Assembly: GCA_000720845.1 (NCBI GenBank)
Contig: JODU01000029.1
Span: 7,800-71,799, forward strand
Direction of reading: 5' to 3'
DNA length: 64,000 nucleotides
DNA from: Kitasatospora aureofaciens
GTDB lineage: Bacteria > Actinomycetota > Actinomycetes > Streptomycetales > Streptomycetaceae
Part shown: one piece after another, positions 6,065 to 15,167 of the stretch
How positions within the stretch are numbered: the stretch's first letter is position 1
Layout of the letters: each line of letters starts with the position of its first letter
The notes under the pieces: model-generated
What the model was told of the DNA's origin: nothing
The model's database searches: none
The model's input: only the letters and a program-made list of their open reading frames with translations
Translations under genes and position numbers: made by a program

Positions 6065-9000
6065 ATGGTACGAAGCGGCACGGACAGCCGGCTGACGTTG
6101 CTGAAGGCCGAGCGGCGTTCTTCTTCCCTGGTGGGCACGGTGGCCGTGGCGGAGTATCTCCATCCGGACGCGGCGGAGCGGCAGAGGCTGGGCCGGCCGC
6201 AGCTGGCCGAGGTCCGTGACCGTTTCACGCAGACGGTGCGGGAGAGACTGGGGTTCGGCAAGACCCTCCGGGCCGACCGGGGCGGGGCGACCCGGCGGCA
6301 GCTGTGGGCCGGGCTGGAGGAGTTCCTGTCCGACGGCGCCCAGCGGAAGATCCTCTACTGGACGGGGCACGGCGTCCAGCGCGGCGACGAGGGCTACTTC
6401 CTCGCCTGCGCCGACTCATGGCAGTCGGGCGAGTTCGACCCCACCCGGGCCGTCTCCCTGCTCGAGCTGGTGGGGTTCCTGCTGCGGCCGGAGCACGAGA
6501 CGGACACCCTGCTGATCATCGATGCCTGTTCCTCGCAGAGCTACAACTCCCTGGGCGAGGCGGTGCGGCACGCCGTGGAGCTGGAGCGGGACTTCGCGGT
6601 GGTCCGGGCGCGGCAGAACCGGCGGAAGGGCTTCGCCGTCATCGGCACCTCGGGTGCGGACGCACAGGTGCCGGCGGGCCGCTGGGTGACGTGGCTGGAG
6701 GAAGCCCTGGCGAAGCCGGACTTCGTGGCGGACGACCAGGCCCGCCCGTTCGAGCCGTCCGCGCTGTATCTGCCGCTGCCGTATCTGTGCCGTGCCGTGG
6801 ACGCGCGGGCCGCCGACGACGGTCTGGACGAACCCGCGCAGCGGCCGGACTGCCGGGAGGTGAGGGCGCTTCCCAACAACTTCCTCGACAACCCGCACTA
6901 CCATCAGTCCGACCGGCCGGTGTACACGCCGGCCGTGCTGACGCGGCGGAAGCCCTGGATCGAGGCGGAGCAGTTCGTTCTCGAGGAGAACAGCCATCTC
7001 GGCCGCCACTTCGCGGGCCGGTGGGAAGCGCTGAGCCGGATCGTGCGCTGGATGGACACCCATCCCAAGGGGCTGCTGGCGGTGACGGGTCTGGCGGGCA
7101 CTGGGAAGACCACGCTGCTCGGCCGGCTGGCCCTCACCTCCCTGCCCAGCTGGCGGGAGGCCCTCGGCCCGGACCTGAGCCCGGCGGCGCTGCCCCGGGC
7201 GGGAAGCATTCACGCGGCGCTGAGCTGCCGGGGCCAGTCGGCCCATTCGCTGGCCGCGCATCTGCGCGAGGTGCTGGCGGACATCGACGGGGCGCCGCCG
7301 CTGCCGGAGGAGCCGGTGACGTCGGAGAAGTTCACCGCCGCGTTCGAGGAGCTGGTCGGGCGGGCGGGGTCGGTGAACCTGCTCTTCGACGCGCTCGACG
7401 AGGCTCTCCCGGACCAGGCGCACGCGATCGCCCGGCACGTCCTGAGCCCCCTGGCGAACACGCCCGGTGTCCGGGTGGTCGTCGGTACCCGGTCGCAGCC
7501 CCGCCGGCGTGCCACCGCGCCCGCCGGGGAGGAGTCGCTCCTGGACACCCTGGATCTCAGTATCGAACCCGTGGTCCTGGGGGACGACGAGGAGGCGCGC
7601 GCGAGTATCGCCGGCATGGTGCTGTCCGTGCTGGACACCGCGCAGTCCCCGTACCGGGGGGATGCGCGGCAGGAGGACCGCGACTGGACGGCGCAGACCG
7701 TCGCGGCACGCAGTCACGGCTCGTTCCTGGTGGCCCGGCTGGCCGCGGAGGGGCTTGCCCGGCGGGCCACGGTCGCCGCCGAGGCAGAGCTGCTGGCGTG
7801 GCTGCGGGACGGCGGCGTGGACCTGCGCGCCCGTCTGGCGGAGGAGACGCGCCATCTGAGCGAGCAGCCGGGCGCGCGGCGGGCCCACGAGGCGCTGCGG
7901 GCGCTGGCGGTGGTCCAGGGCCCCGGGCTGCCGCCGGACGAGGCGTGGCTGACGCTCGCCAACGCGCTGCGCGAGGCCGGTTCCCCGGAGCTGACGCTGG
8001 AGGACCTGGGGCAGGTCTGCCGGAGCGCGGACGGCGGCATCGTCGCCGCCCAGAAGGACGGCTCGCGGCAGGCGGCCGGGCGGGTCCGTCATCAGCTGGC
8101 CCATCCCAGTTACGGCGAGTTCTTCCTCTCCGACGCCGGGCTGACCTCCTGGGAGGCACACCGCAGGGTGCTCGACGCGCTGCGCACCCGTGCCCGCGCC
8201 CGTGGCGGCTGGAGCGAAGGCGACGAGTACACCCTCGAGTACCTGGGCGCGCACGCTGCCCAGGTGGGGCCGGACGCGCTGCGGGAGCTGTTCGAGGATG
8301 TGGACTTCCTGCTGCGTACGAACCCCGATGTCATGCTGCCGCTCGCGGCGGGCCTGGCCCGGGACTGCGACGGCGCCGCGCTGTACGGCAGGGTCGCGGG
8401 CTCGTTTCCCCGCGCGTCCGGCCCGCTGCCGGCATCGGTCCTGCTGGAGCGCAAGGCGCTGCTCAGCGCCACCGCCTTCATCAGCCACCGCGAGGCGACC
8501 TACCGGGCGCTGCGCCGCGACGGCGGCTTCCTGCCCTGGCAGGAGTACTGGAGCGATGTCCCGCCGGCTCCCCCCGAATGGCGGCGTGCGGCACCCTCGG
8601 GCGGTGCGCGGGCGCTGAGCTGGCGTGCCGGGACCGGGGCGGCGGGGCCGGCCTACGCGGACACCCTGACCGCCGGTGGCCGGGGCGAGATCCACGTCCT
8701 GCACCCCGAGTCGGGCGCCCGGCTGCTGACCCGCCGGCTGCCCCGGGCCGGCGGGGAGCGTGGGCGCCCGCTGAGCGAGGTGCGGGAGGTGGCCGCGGGA
8801 GCCCGCTGGGTCACCGTCGCCCGGGACGATCAGGCCGTGTACTTCTGGCGGGCGGGTGCCCGGACGCCTGACCGGGAGTACCGGTGGGGCGGCAGTGTGC
8901 GCGCCCTGTCGGTGGCCGAGGTGGAGGGGCAGGGCGTGGCCCTGGCCGCCGACGGGGACCGGGTGTGGGTGTGGTCCTGGCAGGGCGGCACGCACCTGGA

Positions 9001-10582
9001 CACCCGGCTGAAGGAGGTCCGTACGGCTGATGTGCGGCAGCTCTCGGCCCTCACCCTGGACGGGCGGATGTTCGTCCTGACCGCGGGTGCCGAGCGGGTG
9101 GAGCTGTTCGAGGTGGACCGCACCCGCAACGGGATCGACGGTCTGCGCGCCTGCCGGACCGCTCCCGGCGTGACGCTGGCCGCGCCCGCGATGGCCGCCG
9201 CGGCGTTCGCCCTCTCGTCCCGGCTGGGGTTCCTTGCCGTGGCCGACGGGACCGCTGTGTACCTCTGGCGGTGCGAGGCCGGGCCCGGCCCCGAACCGGT
9301 CGTGACGGAGGTGGCCGCCTACCCGTCCGACGCGCGCGGCCTGGCCTTCGGACGGTGCGGCGATGAGCTGCTGCTCGCCGGATACGAGGAGGTGGCCGTC
9401 CGGATCTGGTCCGCCGGGCGGCCCGGGCGTGAGGCCACGCTCGCTCTGGACGCCCCCAGGGACGGCGCCATGGCGTTCGATCCGGGCGGCCAGGGACTGC
9501 TCGCGGTCGCCGACGGCCCGTACATCCGGGTGGTGGACGTGGTGCCCGCGCTGGAGGCCGGCTACGGCATCCAGCGACGGCCGAGCAACGAGCGTCCGGT
9601 CCTCGCCCTGGCCGGCGTGCCGGACGGTCCGCCGTTGCTGTGCCGGGCCTGGCACGACCGGATCAGGGTCTCCCGGCCGCGACAGGGGGATCCTGCCTCC
9701 CTCGCTGCTACCGAGCTCGCCCACGACGGGCACACGGTGACGGCGGTGGCCGCCGTGCGGGCGGCGGACGGCTGGACGGTGGCCGCCGCGGCCGGCCGTA
9801 GCGTACGGCTGTGGCGTCTGGACGACGGCCTGGCACTCATCACCCATCAGGACATCCCGCTGGGCGGGGACGCCGGCCAGCCCGCCCGCGCGCTGAGCCT
9901 GGTCACCGGACCCGACGCCGGCACACTGCGGCTGAGCGTGGCCGACGGCCGGCGGCTGGTACGCCACCAGGTGCCCGCCGACGTCTCGTCCGCCGGCATC
10001 ACGGTGCGCGAGATCCGGGCCGACCGCGGGTTCTGCGGCATCGACACGCGGGTCCTGCGGGACGGTACGCACTGGATGGCCGCCGACCTCAGTGACCAGC
10101 TGCGGGTCTGGACCGAGGGCGCGCAGGGCGTCGAGCAGCGCGTCCTGCTCCCGGCCGGCCCCTCCTGCCTCGCCCTCGGGGAGCTGTACGACGACGAGGA
10201 CGACGCTTCGATGCCCGTGCTGGCCTGGGCGGACCACGGCAGCGTGTACGTCAAGGACTGCTCCGGCGACGAGAGCATCCACCCTCCGGAGCGGCTGCCG
10301 GGGGACTTCCCCGACGTGAGGTCTTTGGTGTTCGCCGGTCCCGTGGAGCGGCCGGTTCTGCTGCTGTGCATGCCGGAGACGGTGTCCCGCGCATGGGACC
10401 TCTGGTCCCGGCAATGGCTGGACGGGCCGGGGATCGCACCGCGCGGGTACGGCGTGCACGCCGTCCGTACCGCGCAGGACCCGGAGGGTGTGGTGGTGGC
10501 GTTGCAGGGAGAGGACCGTTGCGATCTGATCCGGCTGCCGCATGCGTTCTTCGGCACCGGGAGACGGGGAGAGGGTGCATGA
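6065..10582 (+). CDS. Caspase-like peptidase (C14) - STAND NTPase - WD40-like beta-propeller protein
   Basis: A 1505-residue NLR-like protein. Residues about 20-215 form a caspase/metacaspase domain with the catalytic His in YWTGHGV (H102) and Cys in LLIIDACSSQ (C155). Residues about 320-640 are a STAND-type P-loop NTPase: Walker A GLAGTGKT (342-349), Walker B VNLLFDALDEA (437-447) and a sensor strand VVVGTRSQP. A helical region follows, then from about 840 to the end a long set of WD40-like blades (for example VYFWRAG, VWVWSWQGG, VYLWRCE, VRIWSAG, VRLWRLD). In known relatives the propeller senses a trigger, the NTPase oligomerises and the caspase cleaves targets. It overlaps the next gene by ATGA, so the operon is translationally coupled. 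A defence role is inferred. Confidence 0.9.
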   Translation: MVRSGTDSRLTLLKAERRSSSLVGTVAVAEYLHPDAAERQRLGRPQLAEVRDRFTQTVRERLGFGKTLRADRGGATRRQLWAGLEEFLSDGAQRKILYWTGHGVQRGDEGYFLACADSWQSGEFDPTRAVSLLELVGFLLRPEHETDTLLIIDACSSQSYNSLGEAVRHAVELERDFAVVRARQNRRKGFAVIGTSGADAQVPAGRWVTWLEEALAKPDFVADDQARPFEPSALYLPLPYLCRAVDARAADDGLDEPAQRPDCREVRALPNNFLDNPHYHQSDRPVYTPAVLTRRKPWIEAEQFVLEENSHLGRHFAGRWEALSRIVRWMDTHPKGLLAVTGLAGTGKTTLLGRLALTSLPSWREALGPDLSPAALPRAGSIHAALSCRGQSAHSLAAHLREVLADIDGAPPLPEEPVTSEKFTAAFEELVGRAGSVNLLFDALDEALPDQAHAIARHVLSPLANTPGVRVVVGTRSQPRRRATAPAGEESLLDTLDLSIEPVVLGDDEEARASIAGMVLSVLDTAQSPYRGDARQEDRDWTAQTVAARSHGSFLVARLAAEGLARRATVAAEAELLAWLRDGGVDLRARLAEETRHLSEQPGARRAHEALRALAVVQGPGLPPDEAWLTLANALREAGSPELTLEDLGQVCRSADGGIVAAQKDGSRQAAGRVRHQLAHPSYGEFFLSDAGLTSWEAHRRVLDALRTRARARGGWSEGDEYTLEYLGAHAAQVGPDALRELFEDVDFLLRTNPDVMLPLAAGLARDCDGAALYGRVAGSFPRASGPLPASVLLERKALLSATAFISHREATYRALRRDGGFLPWQEYWSDVPPAPPEWRRAAPSGGARALSWRAGTGAAGPAYADTLTAGGRGEIHVLHPESGARLLTRRLPRAGGERGRPLSEVREVAAGARWVTVARDDQAVYFWRAGARTPDREYRWGGSVRALSVAEVEGQGVALAADGDRVWVWSWQGGTHLDTRLKEVRTADVRQLSALTLDGRMFVLTAGAERVELFEVDRTRNGIDGLRACRTAPGVTLAAPAMAAAAFALSSRLGFLAVADGTAVYLWRCEAGPGPEPVVTEVAAYPSDARGLAFGRCGDELLLAGYEEVAVRIWSAGRPGREATLALDAPRDGAMAFDPGGQGLLAVADGPYIRVVDVVPALEAGYGIQRRPSNERPVLALAGVPDGPPLLCRAWHDRIRVSRPRQGDPASLAATELAHDGHTVTAVAAVRAADGWTVAAAAGRSVRLWRLDDGLALITHQDIPLGGDAGQPARALSLVTGPDAGTLRLSVADGRRLVRHQVPADVSSAGITVREIRADRGFCGIDTRVLRDGTHWMAADLSDQLRVWTEGAQGVEQRVLLPAGPSCLALGELYDDEDDASMPVLAWADHGSVYVKDCSGDESIHPPERLPGDFPDVRSLVFAGPVERPVLLLCMPETVSRAWDLWSRQWLDGPGIAPRGYGVHAVRTAQDPEGVVVALQGEDRCDLIRLPHAFFGTGRRGEGA

Positions 10583-11961
10583 GACACGATCTGGTGGTCT
10601 TCGTGCCGGGGTTCCTGGGCACACGGCTGTGCCGGGACGGCCGGGACGTCTGGGCGCGGTGCGGTGAGCAGCTGATCGGCTCGGCGGCCGCGGCACTGAC
10701 CGAGGTGGCCCTCCCCCCTGGGCTGGGGGATGAGCCGCCCGAGGCCCCCTTCCGCCTCGACGCCGACACACTGCTGCAGGTCCCGGACTCCGTGCCCGGG
10801 CTGCTGTCCTGCATGGGCTATCCCGATATCCGTACCGCCCTCGGCGACCCGCCCGACGCGCAGTTCGTGCCGTTCACCTACGACTGGCGGCTGTCGAACC
10901 GGCTGGTGGCCCGGCAGTTGAAGACGCGGGTGGCGCGGGAACTCGACCGGTGGCGTACCGAGGCCGACGCGTACTACCCGGACCGGCCCGACGATCCGCG
11001 CGTCATTCTCGTCTGTCATGCGACGGGCGGTCTGATCGGGCGGCACTACCTGGAGTGCGAGGGCGGCCGGGAGACCGCCCGGACCCTGGTCACCCTCGGC
11101 ACCCCTCAGCAGGGGCTGGTCCAGGCCGCCCGGCTGCTGGCCGGCCACGCGGTCCCCGCTGCCGCGGGCCCCGGAACGGACGTGGCCGCACGGCTGAACG
11201 AGACACTGCGCGACTGGGCGGTCAACGTGCCGGCGGTCGCCGAGATGCTGCCGGTGGGATACCCCGCCGTGCGGGTTGAGGGAAAGACCCGCGAGCGGCG
11301 GATCACCGACAGCCGCTACCCGGTCCCCGGACTGCCGGGCGACGCCGTCCGCCGGGCGCTGGCCTTCCAGGAGGAGTTCCGCTCGGCATGCGACGAGCAC
11401 CGGCGCGCCGGCCCCCTCCCCTACACCGTGCACTGCCTCGCCGGCGTCGGCTTCCCGAGCCCCGAAGCGCTCGTACTCTCCGGCGACGGGGCGCGGATCA
11501 CCGGCAGCCTGCCCGGGCCCGGCGACGGGACCGTACCGCGCCCGTCGGCCGTCGCGGGCTGGACCGGCACGGCCCCCATGCTGTGGACCGGCGTGCGCAA
11601 CACGGACCTGGCCGGCGGCCCGGCACTGCGGGACGCGATGCTCGCGATCCGCGCGGGACGCCCGCCCGGCGGCACACTCGCCGGTGAGGAGGGCATCGCG
11701 CTGCACCTGCCCCGGGACCCCGTCGCCGCCGGCCGCCCGTTCGTGATCGAAGTCCTGGGGCACGACCTGCTGCGGCGCAACCTGCGGACCTTCATGTGGC
11801 GTTCGGGCCGCCCCGGCAGACAGCCCCTCGTCTTCCGCCCGTACGAGACCGACCGCTACCGCGCGGAACTGGAGGCCGCCCCCGGACGCTGGGTCGTCGA
11901 GGCACTGGTCGACCGGCCCAAGGGACGCGACCGCACAGACGTGACGGTCCTGGCGGTATGA
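10579..11961 (+). CDS. LCAT/PGAP1-like alpha/beta-hydrolase with a missing nucleophile
   Basis: This 460-residue protein starts at an ATG that overlaps the STAND gene stop (ATGA). The N-terminus (VVFVPGFLGTRL) and FTYDWRLSNR are typical of lecithin:cholesterol acyltransferase-like lipases, and LVTLGTPQQGL matches their strand after the nucleophile. The elbow itself reads VCHATGG (146-151), where active members have xHSxGG, so the catalytic serine position is Ala148 and only Thr149 is near. A candidate acidic residue is in GPGDGTVP. The C-terminal 100 residues form an extra beta-rich domain. The enzyme may be a pseudoenzyme that binds lipid or acts as an adaptor, or may use another residue. 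It is the middle gene of the operon. Confidence 0.8.
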   Translation: MRHDLVVFVPGFLGTRLCRDGRDVWARCGEQLIGSAAAALTEVALPPGLGDEPPEAPFRLDADTLLQVPDSVPGLLSCMGYPDIRTALGDPPDAQFVPFTYDWRLSNRLVARQLKTRVARELDRWRTEADAYYPDRPDDPRVILVCHATGGLIGRHYLECEGGRETARTLVTLGTPQQGLVQAARLLAGHAVPAAAGPGTDVAARLNETLRDWAVNVPAVAEMLPVGYPAVRVEGKTRERRITDSRYPVPGLPGDAVRRALAFQEEFRSACDEHRRAGPLPYTVHCLAGVGFPSPEALVLSGDGARITGSLPGPGDGTVPRPSAVAGWTGTAPMLWTGVRNTDLAGGPALRDAMLAIRAGRPPGGTLAGEEGIALHLPRDPVAAGRPFVIEVLGHDLLRRNLRTFMWRSGRPGRQPLVFRPYETDRYRAELEAAPGRWVVEALVDRPKGRDRTDVTVLAV

Positions 11962-11974
11962 GACGGGAGCTGGG

Positions 11975-13903
11975 ATGACCGCGACCGACACCCCCGCCTG
12001 GCCGCAGTGCGGACACCTGCACGCCGGGGAACACTGCCGGGGACGCCGGGTGGCCCCGTACACGGCCTGCCTGGCACACCTGGACAGCACCGAACGGGCC
12101 GCCCACCTGGACTCACTGGCCCCCGGCGCCGACCTCGACCACCGCGGCACCCCCTTCACCCAGAGCCTGCTCGACGCACTCCTCGCACCCCTCAGAGACC
12201 CGACGAGCGGGCGGGCGCGGGCGGGGAAGGCCGCCTTCGACGAGACGCGGTTCACCGGGGACGCCGAACTCGAGGACATCGACTTCGACGGCTCCTGCTC
12301 CTTCGCCTCGGCCGTCTTCGACGGGGGCCTGTACGTCCGCGAAGTGCGTACCGCAGGCGACTTCCGCCTCGCCGCGGCCCAGGTCGCCAAAGACGTGTGG
12401 TTCGACGACACCGACGTGGGCGGTGACGCCTGGTTCTACCAGGCCCGGATCACGGGCACACTCCGGTTCTGCGTCCGCGAAGTCCGCGGCACCGCGATGT
12501 TCAGAGGCGTGAGCTGCGGGGCCGCCTACTTCTCCGGAGTCCGGGTTCGCGGCATCGCATCCTTCAACGGGGCGGTCATCGACGGAGAGGCCGCCTTCGA
12601 CGGTGCGGTCTTCGAGGAGAGCGCCGACTTCGAGGCGGCCCGGATCGCCGGCCGCGCCTGCTTCGACGGTACGCATTTCCACCGGAGCAGGGCCTGCTTC
12701 AACGGGGCGGACATCGGCGGGGACATGCCGTTCGCCGAAGCATACTTCGCCGCCGAAGCCACATTCGAAGGAGCAGCGATCGGCGGTGACCTGACGTTCA
12801 CCGGGGCCCGGCTGAAGGCCGGCGTGGATTTCCGTCGGGCGGTGTTCCGGCGCACCGCCCGGATCGGCCCGCTGGTCTGCCCGGGAACGGTGGACTTCTC
12901 CCACGCCGTGTTCGAGACCGCGCTGACGCTGGAGGCCGCCGCGCTGGAGGTCCGCTGCCGGCAGACACGGTGGGCGTCCACCGCCGCGCTGCGGTTGCGG
13001 CACGCCGCGGTGGACCTGAGCGACGCCGTGACGGAATTCCCCGTGACCGTCGCCGACCGGCGGCGTCCGTTCGTCTCCCCGCACGGCGAGGTGATCGCCG
13101 AACCCAAGCTGCTCAACGGCCTCCCCGTGCGGATCACCTCCGTCAAGGGCGTGGACGCCGCGCACCTCGTACTGGCCGACACCGACCTCACCGACTGCCT
13201 CTTCGTGGGAACGGTCCACCTCGACCAGTTGCGCCTCGAAGGCCGCTGCCGCCTGCCCCAACCACCCGACGGACTGCGCTGGATGCGCCGCCAAACCCTC
13301 GCCGAAGAACACCACTGGCGCGGCTGGACACCCGCGCCACCGGACACCGACCCCCAGGAACCCGCCACGCTCGCGCCGGTCTACCGCCAGCTCCGCAAAG
13401 CACTCGAGGACAGCCGCAACGAGCCGGGCGCAGCCGACTTCTACTACGGCGAAATGGAGATGCGCCGCCACGACACCACAACATCCCGCGGCGAACGGAC
13501 ACTGCTGGGGCTGTACTGGGCCCTGTCCGGATACGGCCTGCGCGCCACGCGTGCCCTGGCGTGGCTGGTCCTGGCGATGACGGCCACCGTCCTGACGATG
13601 ATGCTGTGGGGCCTGCCGCAAGCCGACCCCGACCCTGTCAGTACCGGCAACACCGACGGCCGGCGCATCACCCTCACCACCAGGAAACCGACGCCCGCCA
13701 ACCCGGAAGGCCCCTACACAAAGCGCCTGTCGGCCGACCGCTTCGAGAAGTCCCTGAGAGTGGTGGCCAACTCGGTGATCTTCCGGGCCTCCGGACAAGA
13801 CCTGACCACCACCGGGACATACGTCGAGATGACCGCCCGCCTCGTCGAACCGGCCCTCCTCGGTCTCGCCGTCCTCGCCGTACGCAGCCGCGTGAAGCGC
13901 TGA
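11975..13903 (+). CDS. Pentapeptide-repeat protein with Cys-rich N-terminus and C-terminal membrane anchor
   Basis: The protein has 642 residues and starts 13 bp after the hydrolase gene, behind GGGAG. A short Cys/His-rich N-terminus (QCGHLHAGEHCRG, then YTACLAHLD) could bind zinc. From about 85 to 400 it is a degenerate pentapeptide solenoid (AFDETRF, FDGSCSFASAVFDGG, FNGAVIDGEAAFDGAVF and so on). A linker YRQLRKALEDSRNEPGAADF is typical of actinobacterial pentapeptide membrane proteins. A hydrophobic segment at about 520-545 and a final one (LVEPALLGLAVLAV) end in SRVKR, the usual end of ion-channel-like membrane domains in this group. It is the last gene of the operon and would bring the system to the membrane, possibly as a pore-forming or anchoring effector (inferred). 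Confidence 0.85.
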   Translation: MTATDTPAWPQCGHLHAGEHCRGRRVAPYTACLAHLDSTERAAHLDSLAPGADLDHRGTPFTQSLLDALLAPLRDPTSGRARAGKAAFDETRFTGDAELEDIDFDGSCSFASAVFDGGLYVREVRTAGDFRLAAAQVAKDVWFDDTDVGGDAWFYQARITGTLRFCVREVRGTAMFRGVSCGAAYFSGVRVRGIASFNGAVIDGEAAFDGAVFEESADFEAARIAGRACFDGTHFHRSRACFNGADIGGDMPFAEAYFAAEATFEGAAIGGDLTFTGARLKAGVDFRRAVFRRTARIGPLVCPGTVDFSHAVFETALTLEAAALEVRCRQTRWASTAALRLRHAAVDLSDAVTEFPVTVADRRRPFVSPHGEVIAEPKLLNGLPVRITSVKGVDAAHLVLADTDLTDCLFVGTVHLDQLRLEGRCRLPQPPDGLRWMRRQTLAEEHHWRGWTPAPPDTDPQEPATLAPVYRQLRKALEDSRNEPGAADFYYGEMEMRRHDTTTSRGERTLLGLYWALSGYGLRATRALAWLVLAMTATVLTMMLWGLPQADPDPVSTGNTDGRRITLTTRKPTPANPEGPYTKRLSADRFEKSLRVVANSVIFRASGQDLTTTGTYVEMTARLVEPALLGLAVLAVRSRVKR

Positions 13904-13976
13904 CGCACCCCCCGCGCACACCGTCGCGGCGGACCAGCGTGCGATCACCGCATGCGACCCACACCTCACGCCTTCA

Positions 13977-14009
13977 GGTGAACTTCGGCTGCGAAAACGT
14001 TCGTTCACC
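13977..14009. promoter_or_regulatory. Inverted repeat upstream of the terpenoid cluster
   Basis: GGTGAAC (13977-13983) and GTTCACC (14003-14009) form a perfect 7-bp inverted repeat with 19 bases between. It lies 130 bp before the class I terpene synthase start and 74 bp after the pentapeptide gene. It could be an operator for the cluster or a terminator for the preceding operon. The rest of 13904-14138 shows nothing else clear. Confidence 0.4.
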
Positions 14010-14138
14010 CGATGCCGGGGGTGCCATGGGCAATCCTGGCAGCCGTCCAACGGAAGGCTTGCTCATGCGACGTCGCAGGGTGATCGCCACTGCCCCGGCG
14101 GTCCATGCCGATGCGGTACCCGGACTGGGCTGAGTCGA

Positions 14139-15098
14139 ATGCGGGGGAAGACTGGTGCCGGCGTCGTCAGTGCCGGCCTGCTGAGTGAGGTCCGGGCCGA
14201 GAAGGCCGGCGCTGCGCTGCTGGCATGGGCGCGGGACGCGAGCCTGGTGGTTGACGCTTTCGAAGAAGAGCGTCTGCTTGCCATGCGACTGGGAAAGCTC
14301 GCTGAGCTGACGGTGCCGGAGGGTAGCGACGCCGATCTGGAACTGACGGCGCAGTGGGCGGCATTCATCTGCCTGGTCGACGACCGGTTCGACCGCAGCC
14401 TGGTCGACATCCGGCCGGAAGCGGTCACGTCGCTGTTCGACCGGCTGCTGAACGTGATCACCGGCCGTCCTGCCGGATTCGTCAGCGGGCTTGACCAGGC
14501 CCTGGACGATTTGTGGCGGCGTACAGCTCCGCGGATGTCCACTCAGTGGCGGGAGCGGTTCGTCGCCGACTACCGCGACTTCGCCCTGGCCATGCGGGAA
14601 GAGGCCGCCGGTCGCACCGACCGGGTCCCGATGGGGCTCAGCGACTACGTGCTGCGGCGTCGCAGGACCATCACCGCCCTGCCTCTGGCAGACATCCTGG
14701 AGTGCACCGCCGGCGCGCCCTGGCCCGGTCCGCCCATGGGCGTGGACCTCATGAGGGACCTGCGGCGGGCCGTGGCCGATGTGGCCGGCTGGAGCAATGA
14801 CCTGGCCTCGGCCGAGGATGACCTGCGGGAGGACCGCGACAACCTGGTGACCGTGCTGAGCCGAGAGCGCGGCTGCTCCCTGTCCTCGGCACGCGAACAG
14901 GCCGCGGCAATGCGCGACGACCGTGTCAGGGATTTCCACACCCTGGCAGCCGCGCTGACGGCGATGCCCCTTCCCGGGACCGAGCGAGAGGGAGTACGGC
15001 GTTACGTGGCGGCCCTCGGGTCCTTCGTGACCGCGACGCTGCACTGGCTTGGCGTCACTCATCGCTTCGATGCCCGCTGGGCGACCCGACCGATGTGA
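14139..15098 (+). CDS. Class I terpene synthase
   Basis: A 319-residue protein of the all-alpha ionisation-initiated terpene synthase fold. The aspartate-rich metal motif is DDRFD (81-85). The second metal site is NDLASAEDD (220-228), which matches the N/D-D-x-x-S-x-x-x-E triad except that the last acidic residue is Asp instead of Glu. A basic cluster YVLRRRRTI before it (170-178) sits where diphosphate-sensing arginines occur. These enzymes ionise a prenyl diphosphate with Mg and cyclise it. Its length is like the class I partners of two-enzyme labdane pathways. It is the first gene of a codirectional set, 70 bp ahead of a class II cyclase, so it probably acts on that enzyme's product (inferred). 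Confidence 0.87.
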   Translation: MRGKTGAGVVSAGLLSEVRAEKAGAALLAWARDASLVVDAFEEERLLAMRLGKLAELTVPEGSDADLELTAQWAAFICLVDDRFDRSLVDIRPEAVTSLFDRLLNVITGRPAGFVSGLDQALDDLWRRTAPRMSTQWRERFVADYRDFALAMREEAAGRTDRVPMGLSDYVLRRRRTITALPLADILECTAGAPWPGPPMGVDLMRDLRRAVADVAGWSNDLASAEDDLREDRDNLVTVLSRERGCSLSSAREQAAAMRDDRVRDFHTLAAALTAMPLPGTEREGVRRYVAALGSFVTATLHWLGVTHRFDARWATRPM

Positions 15099-15167
15099 CT
15101 GCCCTCGTTCTCCCTGCCGATCCACGCCCCACCGCCCCTCCCGTGCCCTCCAAGGACTGCCCCACCG

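Noticed and set aside
6304..8871. 855-residue plus-strand frame inside the caspase-STAND gene
   Set aside because: Out-of-frame shadow made of Ala/Gly/Arg low-complexity sequence; such frames are common in very high-GC DNA.
6416..10771. 1451-residue open frame on the minus strand opposite the caspase-STAND gene
   Set aside because: It is Arg/Pro/Gly/His-rich, has no domain motifs and mirrors the codon periodicity of the plus-strand gene, which has clear catalytic motifs.
9847..12411. 854-residue minus-strand frame across the end of the STAND gene and the hydrolase
   Set aside because: It crosses three well-supported plus-strand genes and shows no conserved motif.
12113..14050. 645-residue minus-strand frame opposite the pentapeptide gene
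   Set aside because: The regular Gly/Val/Glu pattern is the antisense image of the pentapeptide repeats.
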